This document shows positions 1-7,216 of a stretch of DNA of 64,000 nt, piece after piece (position 1 is the stretch's first letter; each line of letters opens with the position of its first letter). This stretch comes from Candidatus Peribacteria bacterium (GTDB lineage: Bacteria; Patescibacteriota; Gracilibacteria; Peribacterales; Peribacteraceae): the NCBI GenBank assembly GCA_020632295.1, contig JACKFU010000001.1:1-64000 (forward strand), given 5' to 3'. Under the pieces are notes generated by a model that ran no database searches, was not told where the DNA came from, and saw only the letters and a list, made by a program, of their open reading frames with translations. A program made the translations under genes and the position numbers.

Positions 1-2
1 GT

Positions 3-182
3 CATGGTATTCGTTTGGTGTATCCAAAGAAAAACCAGATCAACTGTGTTCACCCAATCTCTCGTGTTGCGGGGGATGCAGTTACCAGTGCTGTGGTTAG
101 TAAGCTCAATGAACTTCCAAATTCTTATTTTCATTCCGATCAAAACGTATATGAAGAACTTAGAGCGCCAGTACAAACCTGA
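3..182 (+). CDS. SpoVG-like protein, C-terminal part (5' truncated by the window)
   Basis: An open frame enters from the left edge and ends at the TGA at 180-182. The visible 59 residues (HGIRLVYPKKNQ..., then VHPISRVAGDAVTSAV) match the C-terminal half of SpoVG: a strand like GLFVAMPSKR followed by an aspartate/histidine-Pro-Ile helix segment. SpoVG is a small nucleic-acid-binding regulator, and copies on plasmids and phages are common. The next gene starts inside this one in another frame and is a second SpoVG-like protein, so the two are a tandem pair. The call rests on motif resemblance only. Confidence 0.5.
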   Translation, partial: HGIRLVYPKKNQINCVHPISRVAGDAVTSAVVSKLNELPNSYFHSDQNVYEELRAPVQT

Positions 183-543
183 AGTAGACGACTTTGAAGT
201 TACGGAAGGCTACATCGAAGATAAGCCATATCCTATCAATATTTCAGATATTGATATCAAGTTTGTAAGAAATCTTAATCGAGAAGATGGGCTTATCGGC
301 TTTGCATCCTGTGTACTCAATAGACAATACTACATTGCAAATATTGCGATCTTCAGTAAAGAAGGTGGTAAATATTATGTTTTGGGCTATCCAAAGAAGG
401 AAGTATTGCAATCTAGGCTTCAGTATCATCGCCCATTTAGTAGAGCAATGGCAATTGGAATGAAGACGGCAATCCTAAACAAGGCAAAAGAGGAGCTTGT
501 AATCGAGCGTAAAAAGCGTAGTTCCCAAATGAGAAATGTCTGA
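151..543 (+). CDS. SpoVG-like regulator (130 aa)
   Basis: I start it at the ATG at 151 (MKNLERQYKPEVDDFE), because the longer upstream reading overlaps the preceding SpoVG-like frame. Residues about 30-115 follow the SpoVG pattern: ISDIDIKFVRN (first strand), an ASCVLNRQYYIANIAIF hairpin, YYVLGYPKK, then a helix YHRPFSRAMAIGMKTAILN. SpoVG family members bind DNA or RNA and modulate transcription. The gene overlaps the previous gene by 32 nt and the next by 8 nt, so the three are probably co-transcribed as part of the integrated element. Confidence 0.55.
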   Translation: MKNLERQYKPEVDDFEVTEGYIEDKPYPINISDIDIKFVRNLNREDGLIGFASCVLNRQYYIANIAIFSKEGGKYYVLGYPKKEVLQSRLQYHRPFSRAMAIGMKTAILNKAKEELVIERKKRSSQMRNV

Positions 544-1000
544 TGAGATATATGGAACAACAGGCTGGATAGGACTGGAACGTTCGATGATGGATGAACC
601 TATGTTTAGCAATGCAAATTTATGGCATGTTTACAGTTATTTGGCAATGAGATCAAGATACTCATCCAGTCCTAAAAAGATTGCTATTGGAGGCTGCGTA
701 GTTACCCTAGAGCAAGGTGAGGTGATTTTTGGCAGAAGGTCTTGTGCCAAAGACATATGCATGAAAGAAAGTACTGTATATGCACAGATACAGAAGCTCA
801 TAAAGATGGATGCAATTGAAGTTAGAGTCATCAGTGAGAAACAAAAAAATGTCTTTAGTGTTATACGAGTAAAGAATTACAAAGAAAGATTTCGCCCGTC
901 CTCTTACAAGGATAAGGAGTTCGACGAGGCAGCAATGTTTGCTCAAATGGATGCCGAAGATAAAGAGTTCCATGCAGAGATGGGTATAACCGATGCATAA
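536..1000 (+). CDS. Winged-helix replication-type protein of the element
   Basis: A 154-residue protein with the order seen in phage and plasmid replication proteins of the DnaD/replisome-organiser type. It opens with GWIGLERSMMDEPMFSN..LWHVYSYLAMRS. A block QGEVIFGRRSCAKDICMKESTVYAQIQKLIKMDAIEVRV then reads as a helix-turn-helix with wing, followed by an acidic tail. In such proteins the domain binds the origin or loads the helicase. It overlaps the SpoVG-like gene and is followed by a 450-bp repeat-rich spacer that could be its target. The winged helix is fairly clear; the replication role is inferred from the family pattern and context. Confidence 0.5.
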   Translation: MSDEIYGTTGWIGLERSMMDEPMFSNANLWHVYSYLAMRSRYSSSPKKIAIGGCVVTLEQGEVIFGRRSCAKDICMKESTVYAQIQKLIKMDAIEVRVISEKQKNVFSVIRVKNYKERFRPSSYKDKEFDEAAMFAQMDAEDKEFHAEMGITDA

Positions 1001-1453
1001 CACCGTACCTACTCTTACAATTTACCTTATTTTAGCTAAAAAACGATTGCCCATTTCTTTATGCATAACAACCTTATAACAACGTAACAGCAAGGTGATA
1101 GCTAAGCCCAGACAACTACGTAACACAAATAAGAAAGTAATAACGTAATAACGGAAGAACATAACAACGGAAGTGGCACAGTATGTGCGCTAGGTTAGCG
1201 CAGACGTTTTGACTATTGATTTCTATATATTATCTGTTTGCACGAAAACAATTAGATCATGTTATGACAATAGCTTACTACGCTAATAGTTACAGACTGG
1301 AAAAGGGGCGGATTCGGAATTATATTTGACTATGTAATGTTATAATATATGGCTTCTATAAGCCAAAAAGTCTTGATATTTGACGTTGTTTGTGCTACAG
1401 TGTTTAGCACTTCTCCCCTCTCTCAAAAACGGCTGTAATACCCCGTAAATTTC
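1001..1453. repeat. Non-coding spacer with iteron-like TAACAACGTAA repeats
   Basis: No gene is seen here. Between about 1060 and 1175 short A/T-rich units recur in the same orientation, variants of CATAACAACNTTATAACAACGTAAC and AAGTAATAACGTAATAACGG. A small hairpin (TGGCTT CTAT AAGCCA) sits at 1350-1365. Repeats of this kind next to a replication-type gene can be an origin or partition site of the element, but the spacing is irregular and this is inference. Confidence 0.4.
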
Positions 1454-1615
1454 ATGAGAGAGTGCAGAGACGTGCATACACAACATAGAGGCTCCGTTAA
1501 GAAGAAGGCTAGTAGTGCTACGCTAGCTCCTGCGATGGAGTATGTGTACGTACCTGCGGATGACTTTGATGCAACTATGGATGAGATTGTTGAATTAATC
1601 ATGCAACCAGCGTAG
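1454..1615 (+). CDS. Small acidic-tailed protein upstream of the recombinase (53 aa)
   Basis: A 53-codon frame from ATG 1454 to TAG 1613-1615. It begins with a basic stretch (MRECRDVHTQHRGSVKKK) and ends acidic and hydrophobic (VPADDFDATMDEIVELIMQPA). It ends 32 nt before the serine recombinase start. I recognise no family. Small genes directly before integrases often encode directionality factors or regulators, but the sequence has no visible helix-turn-helix, so no function is assigned. Confidence 0.4.
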   Translation: MRECRDVHTQHRGSVKKKASSATLAPAMEYVYVPADDFDATMDEIVELIMQPA

Positions 1616-1647
1616 TCCTAAGGAAGTTCTAGCGATATACTTGCAGC

Positions 1648-3306
1648 ATGTCTGCTGCAAAAAGTAATAAACCAAAACGTGTTGCTCAGTACATCAGGGT
1701 TAGTACCCTTGAGCAGGCAAAGGAAGGAAATAGCCTAAAGGGGCAACAGGATAGTTTGTCCTATTTTATTAAAGCTCATAAGAACGAAAAGAATTGGATT
1801 ACAAATAAGAGTCTCCTATACATAGATGATGGATATTCAGGAGCCAACGATCAGCGACCTGAATATCAACGTATGATGCAAGATGCTCGTGATGGAAAAT
1901 TTGATGTTATTCTTGTGTACAAGATTGACAGGCTATTTCGCAAAACGAAGCTATTACTGGATGCAGTCGAGGAGTTAGAAAAGAACAACATAGAATTTTG
2001 CTCTCAAGGCGAAGCTATTGATACAACAAAAAAAGAGGGGCGCTTCTTTCTCACGGTGTTAGGGGCAATTGCAGAGATGGAAAGAGAGACTATTCGTGAT
2101 CGCACCATTATGGGGAAAATTGCAGGAGCAAGAAAAGGGCGCTACGTAGGCGGTAAATATCCTCCTTATGGCTACGATGTAGATAAAAACGGAAAAATGG
2201 TTATAAATAAAGAAGAAGCAAAGATCGTGAAAGAGATTTTTCATATGCTGGTTAAGGAAAAGAAATCTGAAACAGAGATTGCAAAAATTCTCACAGCAAG
2301 AAAGGTGCTTACAAAAGCAGACAAAAAGAAGGTGAAACGCAGAACAAACGCAAAGGGCTTCTGGGGACAGGCTGCAATTGCAGCACTTATCATTAAGGAT
2401 GAATACTCAGGAACGTATTATTACGGAAAGAGAGAAACAATTGTTGATGAAAATACCAAAAGCAAAAAACGGCAAATACTTCGCCCCAGAGGTGAATGGA
2501 TACCCTTGAAGTGTCCAGCCATTATTAAGGACAAAAAACTCTTTCAAGCGGCTCAGAAGATCGCCAAGGCTAACAGGAGATATTCACTGGGAGATGACCA
2601 ACATCAGTACCTCCTACGGAGCAATGTGCATTGTGGAGAGTGCGGAGGTAGATATCAGGGATACCCTAAGCGTAAAGATGGAAAAATCCATTACCAGTAT
2701 CGCTGTAGTAGAGGCAATGCCAGTAAAACAGATAAACCTTGTACGAATACGGATATTTCAGAAAAGAAACTGGAAGCAAGGGTCTGGGAACCCATCGAAA
2801 AGCTCCTGAATAACCCCAAGCAATATCTTGCTGCACTGGAGCGAAAACTAAAGCAAGAATCCCGACTGCCTGAATACGAAGAGCAGTTAGCTGATACCAA
2901 TAAGAAGCTAAAAGGGAAAGAGATAGAACGGAAACGCTTGAATAAAGCCATGAAGACAGGAGCGATGTCCTATCAAGATTACGATGAAGAAATAACGGAA
3001 ACTAGGGAAGCGGAAGTCCTTCTCGAATCAGAAGTAAGACGTTTGACAGCTTTGATTGATGGTGAAAAAGAGAAAGAGCAGATGCTGAACTCCATCGAAA
3101 AATTGGCAAAAACTTATCAGAAGAAATACAAATCTATGAATAAAGAGACGAAAGAAAGAATAGTACGCCTCCTCATACATAGAGTAGTTATCTATCCAAA
3201 TAGACCTCCATTGGTGGAACACAGAATCCCAAAATTAGAAGAAGAGGACGATTCGGATAATTCTGATAATCAGTTATCGAATCATGGTGGAGATGCCGGG
3301 AGTTGA
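1648..3306 (+). CDS. Large serine recombinase (integrase)
   Basis: A 552-residue site-specific recombinase that cuts and joins element and chromosome at att sites. An N-terminal resolvase domain (about 10-160) has the catalytic serine in AQYIRVST (Ser19) and the IYKIDRLFRKTK and AEMERETIRDRT blocks. A recombinase domain follows (about 165-300), then a zinc ribbon HCGECGGRYQGY...YRCSRG...KPC (about 330-375), and a coiled coil (about 400-490) typical of large serine integrases. The C-terminal codons read into the 3' end of ssrA on the other strand (22-nt overlap), which places the crossover at or near that RNA gene. Length and domains look complete. Confidence 0.93.
   Translation: MSAAKSNKPKRVAQYIRVSTLEQAKEGNSLKGQQDSLSYFIKAHKNEKNWITNKSLLYIDDGYSGANDQRPEYQRMMQDARDGKFDVILVYKIDRLFRKTKLLLDAVEELEKNNIEFCSQGEAIDTTKKEGRFFLTVLGAIAEMERETIRDRTIMGKIAGARKGRYVGGKYPPYGYDVDKNGKMVINKEEAKIVKEIFHMLVKEKKSETEIAKILTARKVLTKADKKKVKRRTNAKGFWGQAAIAALIIKDEYSGTYYYGKRETIVDENTKSKKRQILRPRGEWIPLKCPAIIKDKKLFQAAQKIAKANRRYSLGDDQHQYLLRSNVHCGECGGRYQGYPKRKDGKIHYQYRCSRGNASKTDKPCTNTDISEKKLEARVWEPIEKLLNNPKQYLAALERKLKQESRLPEYEEQLADTNKKLKGKEIERKRLNKAMKTGAMSYQDYDEEITETREAEVLLESEVRRLTALIDGEKEKEQMLNSIEKLAKTYQKKYKSMNKETKERIVRLLIHRVVIYPNRPPLVEHRIPKLEEEDDSDNSDNQLSNHGGDAGS
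3285..3306. other. Probable attachment-site junction in the tmRNA 3' end
   Basis: These 22 bp are both the last codons of the serine recombinase (plus strand) and the CCA end plus 3' acceptor strand of tmRNA (minus strand). The tRNA-like part of ssrA is a known integration target. If integration occurred here, the element restored the 3' end of ssrA. The exact crossover cannot be fixed without the other junction or an empty site. Confidence 0.5.
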
Positions 3307-3692
3307 ACCCGGGTCCAACGTGTGAAGAATGTGTTCATACTGTCATGTCCGGTCTGTATCGCTTACCGCATAAGGATCGGACGAAAAGTACGGTAAGAGG
3401 GTCGACGCTATCTCAGAATTACCGTCACGTCAGGTGGTAATTCGTTCTGCTAAGTGACGCCAGTCTTCCGTAGCAGAAATCGGGAAGGTGACGCGTTCGC
3501 AAATAGGCGAACTTAAGCAAACGCGAGAACAGGCTGAGCTACGCGAGCGAACCCACGAGCAGCTGCGTCACGGAATGCGGTCATTGCAGAGTTTGCAATT
3601 AAGGGTGCACCTGTGGGTAACGGGAACCGATGCCATCCCGAACAGAAACTATCAGACTCCAGAATTCACGATGTCGAAAGCCTGTCATCCCC
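3285..3692 (-). ncRNA. ssrA: tmRNA (transfer-messenger RNA)
   Basis: A 408-nt gene read on the minus strand. The 5' end (GGGGATGACAGGCTTTCGAC) pairs its first seven bases with CATCTCC before an encoded ACCA at the 3' end. A T-arm, ACCCGGGTTCAACTCCCGG, precedes it. The resume codon is GCA at 3596-3594, and the tag frame runs to a TAA at 3515-3513. It encodes 27 residues, beginning ANSAMTAFRDAAARG and ending VAQPVLAFA. tmRNA rescues stalled ribosomes and tags the nascent chain for proteolysis. The tag is much longer than the usual 8-15 residues and ends in AFA rather than LAA. The serine recombinase gene overlaps the 3' end. Confidence 0.93.
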
Positions 3693-3736
3693 ACGAAGTA
3701 CGCACTCACTACGTTCGTGCGACTTCATGGCAAGCC
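3691..3736. repeat. Stem-loop repeat ending TTCATGGCAAGCC, copy 1
   Basis: An imperfect hairpin: CCACGAAGTACGCAC pairs with GTGCGACTTCATGG, followed by CAAGCC. It touches the 5' end of ssrA. Related hairpins with the same CCAT/ATGG ends and GGCAAGCC tail occur at 3766, 59475 and 60115. Their stems differ in sequence but keep pairing. Confidence 0.6.
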
Positions 3737-3765
3737 AAGAGAATATGCACACAGCGTACTGAGTG

Positions 3766-3800
3766 TCATGAAGTAGCGCCCTGCGCTTACTTCGTGGCAA
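3766..3800. repeat. Stem-loop repeat, copy 2 (variant tail)
   Basis: A hairpin with arms CATGAAGTAGCGC and GCGCTTACTTCGTGG around a short loop, then CAA. It is the same design as the hairpin at 3691 but with a less conserved tail. It lies between ssrA and the histidine kinase gene end. Confidence 0.45.
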
Positions 3801-3850
3801 AATCCAATATTGTTAAAGAGCATGGATACTCTAGCACAACGACAACTGTC

Positions 3851-5215
3851 TTAGCCCGGAATTCGCAGAGTAAATGTGCTTCCTTGCCCTGGAATGCTCT
3901 CAACGCGTACTTCCCCCTCTGCCTTCTCTGCAATGAGCTTAACGATATAGAGTCCAAGACCTGTCCCATTTGGATAATATTTTGCAGCATTTTTCCCCCT
4001 TGTCATTTTTTGGAAGATGCGAATTATATCCCGTTTATCAATACCCATACCATGGTCCTGCACTGTGATATTGAGCCATCGTCCTGCCCGTCTTGCAGAG
4101 AGCACTACCTCCTCCCCCTTGTCGCTATACATCATGGCATTTTGAATAAGCTCTGAAACGGCACTTGTAATGAGCTCTGCATCTATGCTGACTTTGAGGG
4201 CATCATCAACATCGGTTCGCACAGGGTGCTTGGCCTTGAGTTCAGGTAAGACACTATCAATCGCCATGTAGAGCACATCGGAGAGCATGCATTCCTTTCG
4301 CTGATATCGAACCCTGTTATGCTCTTTTCGTTCTACATCAATGAGCTCCTGGACAATACCATTAATGCGTTCAGCAGCTTTTTCGATATTAGAACATGCA
4401 CTTTCTGGATCACACATTCCCTCTTCTTTCATCATCTCCACCCACCAACGAATAGAGGAAACAGGTCCTCCCAGCTGGTGCGTTGCGAGCGCCAGCAATG
4501 CCGAGCGCTCATTTTCGAGGACACGCTTTGCAGCAGCGCGCCGCTCCCAAATGATATAGACAATGGTAAACAGCAAAATGATAGCAATAAGAAACATGGC
4601 AATAAGCGCATAACCAGAAAATGCTTGCCTGGAAAGCTCGAGGAATGCTCGTGCATCCATATCAATACCAATGACACCGGCGACCGTTCCATCCTCTCGA
4701 TAGATGGGTGCGTATCCAGAAATAAGTTCGCCCCACTGATCTACGGTTATTTCTTCATCGACTGTTGGCTTAAGAAATGCCACATCTTGGAGTGCATGCA
4801 CTTCATTAATCTCATAGAAATCTCCTGGGTAGGATGACTCTTCATTTTCCTCGAATGAATCTGCATCAGCAACGAACTCTAGCATCATAGGATCGTTCGT
4901 TCTACGCATGATGTATGCGTACTTGATATCTGGAATCGTACTGCGAATATCCTGTAGTCGCTCAACAAACTCTTTGTAAAGAGGAGTATGAAACGACGCC
5001 ATACCGGTAATGCGATCAATTTCTTCTCCTGTAAATTCTCTGGCAGCAAGTCCTGCAGCTGTTCGTAGACGGTCGTCGAGCTGCTGGTGCATTGCGTGGT
5101 TACTCTGGACATAGAGTAACGAGCTTTGAATGGCGATTGCTGCAAACAGAATAATGCTCAGACTCAACGCAGTTGCGTTCTCTGTAATAAACCGGCGGAT
5201 GTGAACACTGGTCAT
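3851..5215 (-). CDS. Sensor histidine kinase with extracytoplasmic dCache-type domain
   Basis: 454 residues. A first membrane helix (about 15-37) is followed by an external sensor (about 40-190) with the family phrase AYIMRRTNDPMMLEFVADADS and a GYAPIYREDGTVAGVIGIDMDA segment. A second helix (about 196-220) leads to a HisKA dimerisation domain with the phospho-acceptor in ATHQLGGPVSS. The ATPase part has the N box (ELIQNAMMYS), the G1 box (DHGMGI) and the G2 box (GTGLGLYIVK). It would autophosphorylate on sensing an external signal. No response regulator adjoins; a lone receiver is at 57.7 kb. The kinase at 50.0-51.5 kb has the same layout. A TATAAT box on this strand at 5232-5237 suits the start. 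Confidence 0.9.
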   Translation of the reverse strand: MTSVHIRRFITENATALSLSIILFAAIAIQSSLLYVQSNHAMHQQLDDRLRTAAGLAAREFTGEEIDRITGMASFHTPLYKEFVERLQDIRSTIPDIKYAYIMRRTNDPMMLEFVADADSFEENEESSYPGDFYEINEVHALQDVAFLKPTVDEEITVDQWGELISGYAPIYREDGTVAGVIGIDMDARAFLELSRQAFSGYALIAMFLIAIILLFTIVYIIWERRAAAKRVLENERSALLALATHQLGGPVSSIRWWVEMMKEEGMCDPESACSNIEKAAERINGIVQELIDVERKEHNRVRYQRKECMLSDVLYMAIDSVLPELKAKHPVRTDVDDALKVSIDAELITSAVSELIQNAMMYSDKGEEVVLSARRAGRWLNITVQDHGMGIDKRDIIRIFQKMTRGKNAAKYYPNGTGLGLYIVKLIAEKAEGEVRVESIPGQGSTFTLRIPG

Positions 5216-5231
5216 TAAAAAATTTGCTTGT

Positions 5232-5295
5232 AAATCGTTCTATTATACCAAAATTTATTGCCTTGTGGTAGCCTTTTTTTCGGTAGTGCTATACT
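5232..5295. promoter_or_regulatory. Divergent promoter region, histidine kinase / alaS
   Basis: On the minus strand a TATAAT lies at 5237-5232, 16 nt before the kinase start. On the plus strand a TATACT lies at 5290-5295, 11 nt before the alaS ATG. No convincing -35 box is seen for either. The short distance to alaS implies a leader of only a few bases and no Shine-Dalgarno. Confidence 0.45.
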
Positions 5296-5306
5296 CTCTA
5301 GCAACC

Positions 5307-7154
5307 ATGCCACCTCCGCAATCAACCGACGACATCCGGCAGGCGTATCTGGATTTCTTCCGGAGCAAAGATCACACCGTTATTCCCGGAGCGAGCTTGA
5401 TACCAGAGAACGACCCAACAGTGCTCTTTACAACAGCAGGCATGCACCCACTTGTCCCCTATTTATTAGGCGAGTCTCATCCTGGAGGCAACCGACTTAC
5501 CGACTGTCAGCGCTGTGTGCGCACACAGGATATCGACGAAGTTGGGGATAGCTCTCATCTCACAATGTTTGAAATGCTTGGCAACTGGAGCCTTGGTGAT
5601 TACTTTAAAGAAGGTGCCATTCAGATGAGCTACGAATTCCTGACAACTGTCCTGGAAATTCCCGTCCACCACCTTGCAGTCACCTGCTTTGTCGGTGACA
5701 GCGATGCACCCAAAGACGAGGAAGCAGCAACGATCTGGATGAACCTTGGCATTCCCGAAGACCGTATCGGCTTCTTGCCAAAGAAAGATAACTGGTGGGG
5801 TCCCGCGGGACAGACCGGTCCCTGCGGACCGGACACCGAAATGTTTTACTGGATTGGCCAAGGTGAACCACATGGCAACCCAGCTGAAAACGACAGTGAC
5901 TGGATGGAAATTTGGAACGATGTATTCATGCAGTACGACAAACAGGACGATGGATCGTTCGTACCACTTGCACAGCAAAATGTCGATACGGGTATGGGTC
6001 TGGAGCGCGTTGCTGCTGTGATGCAGGGCGTGAAGAATGTCTACGAGACCGACCGGATGAAGCCAATAGTTGAAAAAGTGGAAAGCGGAAAGGGAAAAGA
6101 GGAAAGAGATACTATCAAACATGTTCGCATTGTTACCGATCATATCAAAGCAGCCACGTTTATTATTGCCGACGGTGCAAGGCCAAGTAATGTGGACCAA
6201 GGATACGTTCTGAGAAAGCTCATTCGACGTGCCATCCGCAGTGCAAAGCAACTAGACATTGAAACCAGTGGTCAGTTCTGTGCAACTATTGCCAAAGAAG
6301 TCGTTGCCCAGTACGGACATATCTACGGACATATTCGCGACCAAGAAAAGCTGATTGCGGATGTCTTTGCACAGGAAGAACAACAATTTGCAAAAACGTT
6401 GCAGGCAGGAATGCGACAGATTGAAAAAGTCATTGCCGCAGTTCAGGGAAACACCATTTCTGGAGACGATGCATTCCACCTCTACGATACGTATGGCTTC
6501 CCGCTGGAACTCACCAGGGAAATTGCTGCAGAGCAAGGGCTCGCCATTGATGAAGATGCTTTCCACAAAGCATTCGAGCATCACCAAGAACTCAGCCGCC
6601 AAGGCGCAGAACAAAAATTCTCCGGCGGGCTTGCTGACCACAGCAGTGAAACCACGAAGTTGCATACCGCAACGCACCTCTTAAATGCCGCGTTACGCAC
6701 TGTTCTTGGTGATCATGTGTACCAAAAGGGCAGCAATATTACCAAAGAACGTCTACGGTTTGACTTCTCGCATGATGAAAAAATGACCAACGAACAGCGG
6801 CAAGCAGTGGAACGTCTCGTCAACGACGCTATCGAGAAAGATTTGCCGATCAGTTTTCATGTAACCGATGTTGAGGGAGCCAAGAAGGAAGGAGCCATTG
6901 GCGTGTTTGATGACCGCTACGCCAGTGAAGTAAAGGTGTATGTTATCGGCGAAGGTAAGGACGTCTTCAGTAAAGAAATTTGCGGCGGACCTCACGTCGC
7001 ACGTACGGGTATGCTCGGTTCGTTCACGCTGAAAAAAGAAGAGAGCTCCTCGTCTGGTGTCCGCCGTATTAAAGCAACTGTTCAGGGGGGGCCAGCAGAG
7101 ATTACGGTCGCTAAAGAAGTGGAAAGTGGAAAGTGGAGAGAGGAAAGAGAATAA
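5307..7154 (+). CDS. alaS: Alanyl-tRNA synthetase, short form
   Basis: Charges tRNA-Ala with alanine. I use the ATG at 5307 (MPPPQSTDDIRQAYLDFFRSKDH), a standard AlaRS beginning. The class II core (1-~250; TTAGMHPLVPYL, CVRTQDIDEVG, TDTGMGLER-like VDTGMGLERV) and the editing domain (zinc ligands in HTATHLL and CGGPH) are present. The protein stops after about 615 residues, where E. coli AlaRS has about 876: the C-terminal C-Ala/DHHA1 domain is missing. A low-complexity insert, EKVESGKGKEERD, lies at about residues 255-267. The last residues (VESGKWREERE) come from the same DNA repeat, so a repeat insertion may have shortened the gene. Confidence 0.95.
   Translation: MPPPQSTDDIRQAYLDFFRSKDHTVIPGASLIPENDPTVLFTTAGMHPLVPYLLGESHPGGNRLTDCQRCVRTQDIDEVGDSSHLTMFEMLGNWSLGDYFKEGAIQMSYEFLTTVLEIPVHHLAVTCFVGDSDAPKDEEAATIWMNLGIPEDRIGFLPKKDNWWGPAGQTGPCGPDTEMFYWIGQGEPHGNPAENDSDWMEIWNDVFMQYDKQDDGSFVPLAQQNVDTGMGLERVAAVMQGVKNVYETDRMKPIVEKVESGKGKEERDTIKHVRIVTDHIKAATFIIADGARPSNVDQGYVLRKLIRRAIRSAKQLDIETSGQFCATIAKEVVAQYGHIYGHIRDQEKLIADVFAQEEQQFAKTLQAGMRQIEKVIAAVQGNTISGDDAFHLYDTYGFPLELTREIAAEQGLAIDEDAFHKAFEHHQELSRQGAEQKFSGGLADHSSETTKLHTATHLLNAALRTVLGDHVYQKGSNITKERLRFDFSHDEKMTNEQRQAVERLVNDAIEKDLPISFHVTDVEGAKKEGAIGVFDDRYASEVKVYVIGEGKDVFSKEICGGPHVARTGMLGSFTLKKEESSSSGVRRIKATVQGGPAEITVAKEVESGKWREERE
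6069..6110 (+). repeat. GGAAAGNGGAAAG purine repeat inside alaS
   Basis: An in-frame purine-rich tract (GTTGAAAAAGTGGAAAGCGG, then AAAGGGAAAAGAGGAAAGAG) that nearly repeats at the alaS 3' end (7116-7153). It encodes a hydrophilic insert in the synthetase. Confidence 0.6.
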
Positions 7155-7195
7155 TGTAGTAAATTTTTCAATTTTCAATTTTCAATCATCAATTC
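7116..7195 (+). repeat. Purine repeat and TTTTCAATTTTCAA tract at the alaS end
   Basis: GAAGTGGAAAGTGGAAAGTG followed by GAGAGAGGAAAGAGA forms the alaS stop region. It is followed by three units of ATTTTCA/TTTTCAA. The purine part matches the tract at 6069-6110. Such tracts resemble dispersed intergenic repeats of bacterial genomes. Confidence 0.55.
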
Positions 7196-7216
7196 AACAA
7201 GCGGCTTTCACAGATT

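Larger units (their letters stand above)
1..3306. mobile_element. End of an integrated element inserted at the ssrA 3' end
   Basis: The segment carries two SpoVG-like genes, a replication-type winged-helix gene, a repeat-rich spacer and a large serine recombinase, all on the plus strand. The recombinase stop codon lies inside the 3' end of the tmRNA gene. An integrase abutting a structural RNA gene is the usual sign of site-specific integration. The other end of the element lies left of the window, so its size and type (plasmid-like, phage or ICE) cannot be decided. Not a single structural, conjugation or transposase gene is visible in this part. Confidence 0.65.

Noticed and set aside
3488..4156. 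Plus-strand frame of 222 codons over ssrA and the histidine kinase end
   Set aside because: It is antisense to the tmRNA and to the kinase ATPase domain; no protein features.
5466..6251. 261-codon frame antisense to alaS
   Set aside because: Shadow of the AlaRS core; Cys/Phe-rich, no recognisable domain.
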